DNA of 64,000 nt from assembly GCF_017654505.1 (NCBI RefSeq), contig NC_054565.1, forward strand, positions 3,514,890-3,578,889, given 5' to 3'. The translations under genes and the position numbers were made by a program. This stretch comes from Polyodon spathula. Its lineage: Eukaryota > Chordata > Actinopteri > Acipenseriformes > Polyodontidae. The notes under the pieces were generated by a model. The model worked only from the letters and a program-made list of their open reading frames with translations. It ran no database searches and was not told the DNA's origin. The stretch's first letter is position 1. Every line of letters begins with the position of its first letter. Positions 13,073 to 23,251 of the stretch are shown here, one piece after another.

Positions 13073-13201
13073 TTTTTGGTCAATTATGGAAGCTTCAAGG
13101 ACATCACTGTCAGCCGTGTGTTGAAAACGGGACATGTTCAAGTTGTGACAGAAAAGGATTTGATGCTAAAAGCCATCGAAAGGATATTGCACTCTGTTTA
13201 G
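13073..13201 (+). other. Exon-like reading frame, unidentified
   Basis: A strong polypyrimidine tract (gtttatttttcttttttag) ends with AG at 13070-13071. An open frame from 13073 to a TAG at 13199-13201 then encodes 42 residues with ordinary protein composition: it starts FLVNYGSFKDITVSRVL and ends KAIERILHSV. There is no in-frame start of its own, so it could only be a terminal exon joined to something upstream. A second frame of the same stretch is also open for about 46 codons, which weakens the case. I do not recognise the protein. T-rich acceptors are common in AT-rich DNA, so this may be chance. Confidence 0.25.
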
Positions 13202-15841
13202 AAAAATAGACAAACGCAAGACTGAGAGTTCTTCGTGGCACCCTGTCTATAAGGATTTTTTTTGTTCACTTTATTTTTTGGGAAGATAAGAAAAAAGGGC
13301 TCAAGCAGGTGATAGCGTTTACTGTATCATTTTCTGGTGGTATTTTTAAATGTGTTTCATAAAATCAACCCTGGAAACCATCCAGTCATAGTAGCTGAAA
13401 GGCTAATGGAGGCTGAGAGTGAATGTGTAGAACCGTCACCATGGTAACGTTACACTTCCCTAGCATACCGAATAGACCCCTAAGTTTTCATATCCTATTT
13501 GAATTGTTACACATGCTAGTAGGCTAGAAAGTAACTACTGCTCTATACCAATGGTACCCTTGATAGTGTTGCATTGAATAGGCTGATAACAACGAGATTA
13601 GGTAGAGTACAGTAAAAACCCAACACCAAAAGAGCAGAGGGAAGCAAGGAGCCAGGCCGTGGATCCTTTTATAAATTAACAAAACTAACTTTAAGTATAA
13701 AATGAAACTTACTGAGAGATAATAGCTAATGAAGAAGTCCCAGTCTTGTCTGAAAAGACATTGCATGTGGAAGATGTGAGTTCAGCATGAAGGTTGGCTG
13801 GCTGCATTAAGTTGGGGCTTTGTTGGTTTTGTATAGGGTTGATGCAAAGCCACAGCTGTATGTTTTAGAATAGAACTTTGGGACTGGGTTGGTATGCTCT
13901 GAAGCAATCCTCTATTAGAATAAAGCATTGCCAAGCAGGCATTTTCATATAAAGCACTTAATGAGAGGAATAGTCTACCAGAAAGCAAATGCAATAAGCA
14001 CAGCAAACCTAAATCCAGAAGCATGTTATTGAAAGAGTGTCTTTCCAAAAGCAAGATTAGCAGGAACTCTTGAGTCTTTCTGTCTCGCTGCATCCTTGTT
14101 GTGAACCTTAGAGGCCCTTCCTTTAGCAAATTAAGCATAATTGCATGCTAACCCAAATATCTCGAAGAGTGCGTGGCTTTTTAATGCCTGAGTAATCACG
14201 ATGCATTTAATGAGCAGTGTGCATTTGAGACTATAGAAAGGGTTTCTCTAGTATCTTGAGCAGAGAATAATTTGTATTATATTAGTGTGCTGCTGTCCTG
14301 GAATTGGAGATGATGTGACAGAGTGTTATTGCTTTAATGGTTTTGGCTGTATGCAAATTATATGTGTGTGTGTGTGTGTGTGTGTGTCCGTGTCCAATAA
14401 TGATCTTTTGCACATGGTAATATGCCAAGATTGAATTGCGCTGCGAACATAGTGAACACTTAACTGCTCGTACAAATTTGGGATTAAATCAGACAGTGCC
14501 AGCAGCGTGACTCTGAATTTCTTCTATTTTCAAGTGGGTTGTTGCCTTGACAATAATGTCATATTACAGTGCCCTCTAGAGTGGCGTCACAGCATTGCAG
14601 GGTGTGACTGAAGATAAAAGCGCTTGTTATGTGCATGTTATCAAGCAGCTTTTTGGCGCGCCCAGATACTCGGAACAATTGACACCATATCTAACAGGCA
14701 TTACATCAATCTGAGTTTGTTGCAAAATTCTTAGTATATTCTCCCCAGTGTTCTTTGATATTACTCAAGAAAACAAGACATACAGTTCATACCCTTTAAC
14801 TTTACCGTAGTTTTGAATTAGCTTGTAATTCTTTGCATGTAATACTATGTGAGATAAATAGTAAAATTCAAGAGTATATTGGCTTTGGATTTTATTGTGC
14901 TGACATTATGTTAGTGTGTTTTACATTGCTACAGAAGCAGTCTAGATTTTACAAGCTGCAAATAATGGCACTGCATTAGGGATAGGAACTGTTCCAGTCA
15001 TGGCAAGAAATGAAAATTCATTTTCAAGACTGTGCAGTGTAAACAAAAGGCCCAAGAGTTTCATTAACACTCCCATCCAACACCAGCTCTCACAGAATCT
15101 TGAATATTAATACCAAGAATAAAAGAGGTCAAATTGACATTGCTGCAGAAATTACATTTTAAACAGGGATAGGAAGGGGTGTCAAGTGAGGGCAAGAGGA
15201 GCAGAAATAAAGACCCTATCCTATTAAGAACCTACAGCATCTTATCAGTCTGATACCCTATGGAAAGAATATCTGTCTGCATTTGCATGAATTTGAATTG
15301 CATGAGTTTTATCCTTACAGAAATCCTGAGCTATCGGTTGGAGCACTGATCAGATGAGCAGTGATGTTGGAACTGGCTAGGATTCATCAGAAATAGCATT
15401 GATGTTAATACCAACTGGAAACAGATGCAAAGGGAAACCAGAAGGGACTTAGGGAAAGTCAGTTAAAGAAAGAGATGAAAAGACGATTAGGATGGGGGAC
15501 TGAAGAATTCCATTCCGCCGAACCCAAGCCATGAATATCGCCAAGCTGTTGAACACTGGAGGCGCAGCCTGGCTAGTGGGGGTGGAAAGCTCAATGCAGC
15601 CCTCCTTGTGCCCAGCCAAGATTGTCAATTCTGTACACACAAGAGTCAAATCAGTTTGCACCATCCCCATGCTCTCTGTCCAGTAGAGTTAATAGTAGGT
15701 GGACTACTAGGAATCCAGTGTTCTGTGGTTTTGTGGATTCACCTGTATGTATTTTATGTAAAGTGTAGTGTAGTGCAGTGCCCTGCTGATACGGATTCTT
15801 GGTGAAATGAGATGAAGTTAAAAATGAGCATGAATGCAGAC
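13202..15841. other. Gene-free sequence with one small microsatellite
   Basis: A (TG)n tract of about 25 bp lies at 14363-14387. The open frames of 70-120 codons (for example 13782-14138 on the minus strand) have no domain or motif and look random. Confidence 0.5.
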
Positions 15842-15955
15842 GAGCCCGACTCTTATTTGATTGTTAGGACACTTGCTTACGGCGTACGTGGTCACCGGAT
15901 CACACCCAGTTACATTTACACATGCAGCATACTGTGTATTTCTGTTCCTTAAACA
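15842..15955 (+). mobile_element. tRNA-derived SINE, copy B
   Basis: This is a diverged relative of the SINE at 6616-6740, with blocks in the same order. They are 'agcccgactctt', an A-box-like 'gattgttaggacacttgc', a B-box-like GGATCACACCC at 15897-15907, then 'ttacatttacac...actgtgtatttctgttcc'. Both copies lie on the + strand. Divergence between them suggests old insertions. Confidence 0.55.
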
Positions 15956-17746
15956 GCTATAGCTGGTCACAGTGGCTGCTTAAGAGATGAATATGCTTGT
16001 TCAAGAGCTATTATAATTGGTTGACAATACTGATTTTTATAAGTGTGAAACACTTGTGGGATTTTATTAACCATTTGAGGCAAGAATTCAGTAAATTTGT
16101 GTTACAATTACCTGAAGGGGAGTGGCAGATGCTATTTGTGCAGGTGCTTTATAAAGTTGTACTTGTAGAAGTTCTGGGAGCCATTCTCAATGTGCACTGT
16201 GCTGTTCTCAGTGTAGGCAGAGTAAGCGAAGAGTCAGCATATGGTAAAAACAGCAAATTAAAAGGCTTTTGTTAAATAAGAACTGGATTGAGACCAATCA
16301 AAACTCATTTTACATGAACAGTGATCAGATGGGATTAACTACGTTTCATATTCCACCTCCATTCCATCTTCTGTCAACTGAAAAAAAGTAACCCATCGTC
16401 TTTCTTTTAATAATTCTCTTCAATTTGCCCATCCCTGGGATTTCTCTTTTTTTCTTTCCAAAATAAGCTTGTATGACAGAAATATATTCACCATTGTGTA
16501 CGGTTTCACCACACTGCTCTCTTTTCTGAACAATTTTACAGCAAAGGATGTATTTTGAAATATGTGTAGGGTGAAGTCCACTTCACAGATATGCCACCTA
16601 ATGTGGAAAATTGCAAATCACATTTTACTCTTAGCAGCCGCTAATCCATTCATGTTCTTGCATAAATAAACGGTAGTACAAATAAAAATCTTGCGTTTAA
16701 AGCAATAGATATTCAGAGCTTGATATAACACTCTCACCAAGCTACACACTCACACAGTTCAGAATCAGTCATACATACAGGGAATGATGTCCATGTACAG
16801 TTTTGGCAACAGACACATTTAGGCGTTCCCCAGAGAGTATGAAACTTTTCATTGTTCCAGAATTTATCTATTTTTTTTGTACATTTTTTTTTTCTCTGGA
16901 TGTCATTTTTGATTGCGTGACAATGTCAGGTGAGGTTGTTTGTTAAGTGCAGGAAGCACATGGATTATGATATCATTAAAGATCTCACTTTAGAATTAAA
17001 GATATTGAAGCTCTAAAAGTGGACTGGTACTTCTGCTTTTAATAAGGAAACACTTACTACTTCTACTACTACTAATATCATAAATATCATACAGTAGATC
17101 CCCTCTAAAAGATAACAGGGCTTTAAAATCTTAAAACTCACTTTAAACATCTGTTGCCGTGGTCAGTTATACAGCAGGTAATGTTTGTTGTGTCTCGTAA
17201 AAAAATGATTTTGCATTCTGGGACTGGCCAGGCAAAACCTGGTTGAGACTGAGTTATCAGTGCAATCATCCATGGAAATGTTAATATGGTTACTTAAATA
17301 ATGCAACAAACAATACGTGTGATGCACTTTGCATAATTTAAATTAATTACAATTGCATGCTTTTCCATTATGTTCAAAGCAACACAAAAAATAAAAGTAA
17401 TTCAATCTCAAGTACACTCTGGGAGAGGGGGCACAGAGGCTCAACTAGGATTAAAACGTGGTCGTGAACATTTAATACTGTAAGCCAGCAAGCTTATAAA
17501 ATATTGTCTATATGCAGGCGTTCATCTTTAAAGGTGACGTATATTCTGTACTGAAAATAATGTGTCTGTTGCTGTTTCCAATGTGTACCTTTCTTCAAGG
17601 ATCTTAGATTCAATGTTTAGCATACTATGTAATTACAAATATCGATTATGTTGTGTAACATACCTGAGATAGTAAAATGACGGTTTTGCCAGAGAGGAAA
17701 TATCTAATTAGCCTTCCACAATACTAAAAGCACTAAAAGCACTCTG
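15956..17746. other. Gene-free AT-rich sequence
   Basis: No coding, RNA or recognisable repeat signal beyond short A/T runs. Confidence 0.45.
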
Positions 17747-17790
17747 CATTCAATCAGGAGCTCTCTAATACGAGAGCTCCTGATTGAATG
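17747..17790. repeat. Perfect 19-bp hairpin (inverted repeat)
   Basis: The arms at 17747-17765 (cattcaatcaggagctctc) and 17772-17790 are exact reverse complements around a 6-nt loop (taatac). They lie about 1 kb upstream of the htr1d start. There is no T run after the stem, and vertebrate genes do not use intrinsic terminators. The stem is too short for a standard microRNA precursor. A template-switch (snap-back) event or a regulatory palindrome are possible explanations. Confidence 0.9.
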
Positions 17791-18711
17791 AGTTATTGTT
17801 TATGCCTGGCAATAATGTAAGTGTGATTTCTATGCAAAAATATATCAACATATTAAACAAGAACATATGTCAACATAGTAAAACAAGAACGTGCGGGCGC
17901 ACTTCCACAGGTTAACATGTGATCTCTCTCCCCTTTAGGGCTGCGACGTCAGGAGAAGAATCTCAACCATCTGTCATCAGGCTAACTGATCATATCCTGA
18001 TCCTGAAGCAGAGACGTTAAACTCGAGAGTAAAAGAAGGGATACAAATAAGCAACGGTTACAGACTGTATTGAAAGGTGTACCGAGTTACAAAGAGTATT
18101 CCGCTCTTGAGTTTGTAGCTCCCTCAAGGAGAAGCATGGGGTCTATGGTAGAGCAAAAAAAAAAAACCTTTCAATCTAGCAGCTCAAGAAACTGTCTTGC
18201 ATTCCTAACCAGCTGGATTCTGTGACTTATGCACTTTTTCACAGGTGTTAGGCAGCCTACAGCCCTTTACACACCTACATTTCCAAAGTAGAAGAAGATT
18301 GTCTTGTGAAGCTTGCTGCAATGCCCTTGATATTGGTTAGAGCCCAAACAGCTGTTCGTATGGGAACTGAACCCCAAGACAAATCAAATAAAGCCCTACT
18401 GACAAAAAAAGTTGTATGTAACAGAGATCTGACCAAAATAAAAGACAGATCTCAAAACAAATGATAAAACAATAACTGTGTTGCAGTCTGCATTGCGGCT
18501 GTGCTGGATCTGCTGTGAAAGAGAAAAAAAACAAAGTGTATTTTTTATTGAACTTGAAGTTGTTATGCTAAAAATACATTGGCATAAAACAAGAACATGA
18601 AACATATTTAGATTTGGACTTTTGAAAAGCAATAACATAGGTACCATAGTTGAACACCTATACTATTCCCCCAAGAAATAACTTAAAATTAATTTAATTG
18701 GGAGGCATTAA

Positions 18712-18735
18712 AATTTTGTGAATTGCTTTAGGGTT
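18712..18735 (+). promoter_or_regulatory. htr1d: Candidate 3' splice site upstream of htr1d start
   Basis: The sequence TTTTGTGAATTGCTTTAG|GG has its AG at 18730-18731, giving a 16-nt 5'-UTR segment before the ATG at 18748. The pyrimidine tract is weak. If used, the coding exon begins at 18732. Confidence 0.4.
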
Positions 18736-18747
18736 CAAGTTTTGATG

Positions 18748-19887
18748 ATGGACCAAATCAACCAGTCTGCAGATATCTCCCTCCAGATGTTATCTGGAAA
18801 CAGCTCACAGAACTTCAGCGACATGGTTAGCACCTGGGACGAGAACTGCATCCTGGGGCTGCAGATCTCTTTCTACATTATCTTGGGGATCATCACCCTG
18901 GCCACGGTCCTGTCCAACATCTTTGTGATTATCACCATCTTCCTGACTCGTAAACTCCACACTCCGGCTAATTTCCTCATAGGCTCCCTGGCAGTGACTG
19001 ATCTCCTGGTGTCCATCTTGGTGATGCCAATCAGCATTGCCTACACTGTGAGCAAGACCTGGTCATTCGGACAGATCATGTGCGACATCTGGCTGTCATC
19101 TGACATCACCTGCTGCACAGCCTCCATCCTGCACCTTTGTGTCATTGCTCTTGACCGGTACTGGGCTATCACGGATGCCCTTGAGTACTCTAAGAAAAGG
19201 ACCACCTGTAGAGCGGGGGTCATGATCGCTATCGTCTGGGTGATCTCCATCTGCATTTCCATACCTCCCCTTTTCTGGCGGCAGGCCAAAGCTCACGAGG
19301 AGCTGGCGGACTGCAACGTCAACACCGACCACATCTTCTACACCATTTACTCCACATTTGGGGCCTTCTACATCCCCACTGTGCTGCTGATAATTCTCTA
19401 CAGCAGGATATATGTAGCTGCCAGATCAAGGATCTTCAGGCCCCCGTCTTCTTGCGGGAAGCGCTTTACCACCGCCCAGCTAATAGGCGGATCTGACGGG
19501 TCTTCGCTCTGCTCCATTAACTCAAACTCTAACCAAGATGGCCAGCTACATCCTGGAGGTTCTCCAATTTTAATAAACCACGTCAAGGTCAAGCTGGCAG
19601 ATAGTGTGCTGGAGCGGAAGAGGATCTGTGCGGCTAGAGAAAGGAAAGCCACCAAGACCCTCGGGATCATCCTGGGAGCATTCATCTTTTGCTGGCTGCC
19701 CTTCTTCGTGGTGACCTTGGTAATACCTATCTGCCAGGAGGCCTGTTGGTTCCATCCAGTGCTCTTCGATTTCTTCACCTGGCTAGGATACCTGAACTCC
19801 CTCATCAACCCAGTGATCTACACAGCTTTCAACGACGAGTTCAAGCAAGCTTTCCAGAAGCTCATACGATTTAAGCTGTGCTATTAA
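18748..19887 (+). CDS. htr1d: 5-hydroxytryptamine receptor 1D-like GPCR
   Basis: A serotonin receptor of the 5-HT1 group: a plasma-membrane class A GPCR, known in vertebrates to couple to Gi/o and lower cAMP. The product is 379 residues (human 5-HT1D is 377) from a single coding exon, as in other 5-HT1 genes. Visible hallmarks (this numbering) are three N-glycosylation sequons at N5, N18 and N22, N57 (TM1), D85 (TM2), C112-C189 disulphide pair, amine-binding D119, DRY 136-138, W164, S202/T203 (TM5), CWLPFF from 315, T344 and NPVIY 354-358. A C-terminal Cys 378 may be lipidated. TM2 'GSLAVTDLL...PISIAYT' and loop 3 '[10 protein letters not shown]' and '[10 protein letters not shown]' are closer to 5-HT1D than 5-HT1B. 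ATG 18748 is preferred over ATG 18745 because it has A at -3 and G at +4. The frame stays open upstream to 18718 but begins with GTG there, so it is not a start. Stop is TAA 19885-19887. No frameshift or missing key residue is seen. Confidence 0.96.
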   Translation: MDQINQSADISLQMLSGNSSQNFSDMVSTWDENCILGLQISFYIILGIITLATVLSNIFVIITIFLTRKLHTPANFLIGSLAVTDLLVSILVMPISIAYTVSKTWSFGQIMCDIWLSSDITCCTASILHLCVIALDRYWAITDALEYSKKRTTCRAGVMIAIVWVISICISIPPLFWRQAKAHEELADCNVNTDHIFYTIYSTFGAFYIPTVLLIILYSRIYVAARSRIFRPPSSCGKRFTTAQLIGGSDGSSLCSINSNSNQDGQLHPGGSPILINHVKVKLADSVLERKRICAARERKATKTLGIILGAFIFCWLPFFVVTLVIPICQEACWFHPVLFDFFTWLGYLNSLINPVIYTAFNDEFKQAFQKLIRFKLCY

Positions 19888-20545
19888 GTCTCTCTGAACA
19901 GCATTACTGTTTTTTTTCCATTCTCAATTTCATCAGGTATAGCAACCTGTAAAGCTTAACTACTAGTACTATATTGTGATTAAAATATTTTTTTGGGTCA
20001 TTGTACATTTTAGTACACCGAATCAAAATGGCTCCTCTTGTGAAGATCAGAACCTCAAAGCTATTTCCTGCCATAAGTGTTTGCTTGTTAACAGTGTACA
20101 TCTAGCAAAACATCTTGAGTATGAACTGATAAGACTTTATAAGAACCATAATCAATCACTGCCTTAAAAGTTTATTTTTTGATGACAAAAATGAAAGGGG
20201 GGCTTCTGTAGGGCAAACCAAGAACATTCATCAAAAAGCCATTTTGTGGTGGTTCTTAGTCAAGGTTGTTAGGTTATATGTAGTTTTTGTCAGAGGTTCT
20301 GTTGAACATATCTGTTCCTTTTTTTAACCTGTCCATGTGCATCAAATCACATGTAACTGTGCATCAAACAGTTAACCATTGGTATTACTGTACATGTGGA
20401 TCTCCACAGGCCAAACCCTGATGTAATGCATAACATACATGGTAAGATCTCATTTTCTGTACCTGCAGAAACCATCGCAGTATTATATTGCATATTAGAC
20501 TGTTTAAATTACACCTTGAAATAAAGCTAATTTATGAAAAGGAGT
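19888..20545 (+). other. htr1d: htr1d 3' UTR with candidate poly(A) signal
   Basis: AATAAA at 20520-20525 (context gaAATAAAgcta) is the first canonical signal after the stop codon, giving a 3' UTR of roughly 650 nt. A weaker ATTAAA occurs at 19980-19985. No downstream coding exon is expected, because the reading frame closes normally. Confidence 0.5.
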
Positions 20546-20628
20546 TAACTTATTTGGTAAGAATCCTATTTGCTCTGAAGTATTATATTTGAGTCCTCTA
20601 AACTTTCACAGATATGAACAGTTGGTAC

Positions 20629-20630
<2 letters not shown>

Positions 20631-20670
<40 letters not shown>

Positions 20671-20760
20671 TTAACAGTGAGTTACAAGACCCCAAATGTC
20701 TCTTCTTCAGGTGCAAGTAGACATTTAAAGAGGCAAAACGCAAAGCAATGGATTACTACA
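20631..20760 (-). mobile_element. Retroelement 3' end (poly-A on minus strand)
   Basis: A 37-base T run at 20631-20667 is the poly-A tail of something inserted on the minus strand. Read on that strand, the adjacent sequence includes 'cttgcacctgaagaagagac', which resembles the 'ctgaagaag' block near the 3' end of several fish retroelements. The left-hand limit of the parent element is unclear and I found no target duplication. The family is undetermined. Confidence 0.5.
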
Positions 20761-20934
20761 GTTTACATTTTGTATTTCAACACAAAATGAACAACACATG
20801 TTTATGTGTTAGTATACTAGTTGTAAACAGTTCATAAACTAAAAATCAACCTCTTTAGAGACCTAGCATTTAGATGCAGAAAAAAAGAATGCTAATAAAG
20901 TCCTTCCATTTTAAAAGTTACCATAGTAACGGCC

Positions 20935-21290
20935 AGGGTTGGGGTCAATTCCTTTTTTCAATTCCAATTCCATTTCAAATTCTTTTTACAAGTACAAGTC
21001 TTGAGAGCATCTGTCATTGGCTGCTTGATAAGTGGATATGCTACCATTTCGTCGTTTGGTTGGTCAATATTCCAGTCCGTTCCAGTTTTGCAGCGCTGTT
21101 AGAGACAGCAATGGGCAGGTTGAGTGTCTGGTGAGCAATGGGGTTCTTTCAGCTCCTGTGAAACCGTGGGTGATTTGGAGCGTGCTTGAATCAAAGTGAA
21201 TATGAGCTACAGTTACTGTGCTGCCTGCATCATTGCAAAGGCATTGAAAAAAACTTCTAGTCGAAATGTTTGTCATTGAGTTTCTTTTAG
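20935..21290 (+). mobile_element. Composite retroelement-derived repeat
   Basis: It starts with 'cagggttggggtcaattcc' and a run of 'aattcc' variants; a relative occurs at 57387-57450. It ends with 'cattgaaaaaaacttctag' then 'tcgaaatgtttgtc', which resembles the 'ctgaagaagac...tcgaaacgtttgtc' ends I recall for Penelope-like or similar elements. Whether this is one element or two adjoining ones is unclear. Family names are from memory. Confidence 0.4.
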
Positions 21291-22684
21291 CATCTCTTAA
21301 TTCAGCACTATTGAGTGCTAAATAGTAATAGATGGTTGAGATAACTCATAAGGTGTTCACTTCAACCACATCTCTTCCAATACATTATTTTCTGTTGATT
21401 ATTGGAAAGGTAATTTTCTCAATCTGATGTTCTTATAGTAGCTAATACGGCAAGATGCTTAAAGAGATTGTTTCTCATGCATTATTCCCCGCTCACTGAC
21501 AGCTCACATTTTCAAGTAGGGAATCAGCAGGGGACAACAACACAGGTTCCTTATCACTAGAGACGTGAGGACAGAATTTACAGTGCCATGAACATACAGA
21601 GGACAAGGCTGTTTGCAAAGGTTACCGGAACTGCACTTTCCTGAGGGTGATAACTGGCCTCTGCAAATACAGAAGAAAGAAGTATCTAGTTTTGTAATGT
21701 TTTCGGATTTGCTTCCTCCTCTGTATCCTAATACTGCCACCATAAACCCTGCGACCCCTTTGTTCAGTGATGGTTATAAATACATCACCCCTGGGGGAAG
21801 ACAATATTGAATTAAAGCTGGGCAATGTTTAGATAATTAGAAAGCATATTTAACTGAGGTTGGAGCACTGAAAACTTGAACTCGTCTCAGATTTACGTGA
21901 GGAAGATATAAGAAACCAGCAATGACTTTCTTCCTTTTGCCCATGCAGAAGATGCTTTAAAAAAAAAAAAAAACAGAGCATGGATCTCCTGGGAGAAGAG
22001 GTACAAAAGAAGGATATTTCTTAAATTCAGGACATGGGAAAAGACGCTTTCTACATGCATAAGCAAGCTCTCACTTAATCCTGTCACTTAATCCCTGACT
22101 CACGCAGGCAGGGTTTGGCATGAATATTTAATAATAATTCCTTGTTTAATAATCTGTAAAGGTAGCCAAGGAATACCCTTGATCACAGAAAACAGAGATA
22201 AGCAGAAATTACACATGAGCTAACTCGATGTGACGTGTGAGAAGAACAAAGCCAATTAACTCTAGGAATTGCTATGCTCTGTCCGATTACTGAATGCAGC
22301 AGAGGGCCTGAACCTGCAATGTGAGAGGGATTCAAGGAGCAATTGTTACACCTACGGTATTCTATCACCTCTTCTATCTCAATGCACACTGTAGTTTTCA
22401 CAGCCTTAGTAGCAAGTCCTCTGGTTTGTCCCCAGCCCAGCTGATATGTCCTTTAATGTGTCAATCAGGGGTATGAATGACAATTAGTCTCTTGCTGAGA
22501 AAGACCCTGGATGTAAATAGGGAGGCGGAAGGTCTTTAACGTCTAAGCAAGGGTTTAAAATGAATACAAAAACTTAAAAAAACTCTTATTAGCCCTAACA
22601 AAAATACAACAGGTCCACAGTTTCTTCTGTTGAAGATCTTTGCTTCAGTTTGGAATATGCACATACTGTATTTCAGAGTCAAAG
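21291..22684. other. Gene-free sequence
   Basis: No coding or RNA signal. A 13-15 base A run lies at about 21959-21973. Confidence 0.5.
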
Positions 22685-22692
22685 CAATAGCT

Positions 22693-22865
22693 CAGGGGTG
22701 TATAATCAAGGTCCTGGAGGGCCACTCCACTCCAGGTTTAACAGGTAAAATGGTAAAATGAATTACTTCAGGGTCTGGGTGGAGGTTTATTTGGGTCAAT
22801 TGAACAATTTAGAACAGTGCTGGAACAAAGACCAGGAGTGGAAGGGCCAACCATAGACACCCCTG
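22693..22865. mobile_element. hAT-like MITE, 173 bp, with 8-bp target duplication
   Basis: The ends are inverted: CAGGGGTGT at 22693 and ACACCCCTG ending at 22865. Inner blocks 'gagggccactccactccagg' and 'ccaggagtggaagggcc' are also inverted. The element is flanked by caatagct (22685-22692) and caatagat (22866-22873), an 8-bp duplication with one mismatch. CAGGG-type ends plus 8-bp duplications are the hAT hallmark. It carries no transposase, so it is non-autonomous. Confidence 0.8.
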
Positions 22866-22927
22866 CAATAGATGAACTGTTGAAACTCCTTTCAGGTACC
22901 CCATCACTCCAAGTGTTGTATTGCAGA

Positions 22928-23251
22928 CTAGCTGTGATTAGAGCATGTGTTCTAATAGCTGTGATTAGACCATGTGTTCTATTAGCTGTGATTAGACCAT
23001 GTGTTCTATTAGCTGTGATTAGACCATGTGTTCTACTAGCTGTGATTAGACCATGTGTTCTATTAACTGTGATTAGACCACGTGTTCTACTAGCTGTGAT
23101 TAGACCATGTGTTCTATTAGCTGTGATTAGACCACGTGTTCTATTAGCTGTGATTAGACCATGTGTTCTACTAGCTGTGATTAGACCACATGTTCTATTA
23201 GCTGTGATTAGACCATGTGTTCTACAAGCTGTGATTAGACCATGTGTCCTG
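22928..23251. repeat. 27-bp minisatellite, 12 copies
   Basis: Twelve tandem units of 27 bp (core gctgtgattagaccatgtgt then tctatta). Because 27 is nine codons, one frame stays open and repeats AVIRPCVLL. That 148-codon frame spans the repeat and has no start context or homology I recognise, so I treat it as a repeat artefact. Most units carry CATGTG (an E-box-type CANNTG) and two carry CACGTG. The array begins 54 bp after the MITE's right target duplication. Confidence 0.95.

Larger units (their letters stand above)
8916..18731 (+). other. htr1d: Inferred htr1d 5'-UTR intron
   Basis: If the donor at 8916 (GTATGT) is joined to the acceptor at 18730-18731 (TTGCTTTAG), this 9.8-kb stretch is an intron. 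It is AT-rich and holds microsatellites, an interspersed repeat (10353-10720), a SINE (15842-15955) and a hairpin (17747-17790), with no clear coding sequence. The acceptor's pyrimidine tract is weak. The pairing is inference and needs transcript data. Confidence 0.3.

Noticed and set aside
13782..14138. 118-codon minus-strand frame
   Set aside because: Leucine/serine-rich random composition, no motif and no splice or promoter context.
17747..17790. MicroRNA precursor or transcription terminator
   Set aside because: The 19-bp stem is too short and perfect for a typical animal pre-miRNA, and no T run follows it. Intrinsic terminators are not a feature of vertebrate Pol II genes.
19041..19808. 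Antisense open frames of 61-136 codons
   Set aside because: They overlap the htr1d coding sequence on the other strand and are shadows of its codon structure.
22928..23251. CRISPR array
   Set aside because: The 27-bp units are directly abutting with no unique spacers, and the sequence is vertebrate-like.
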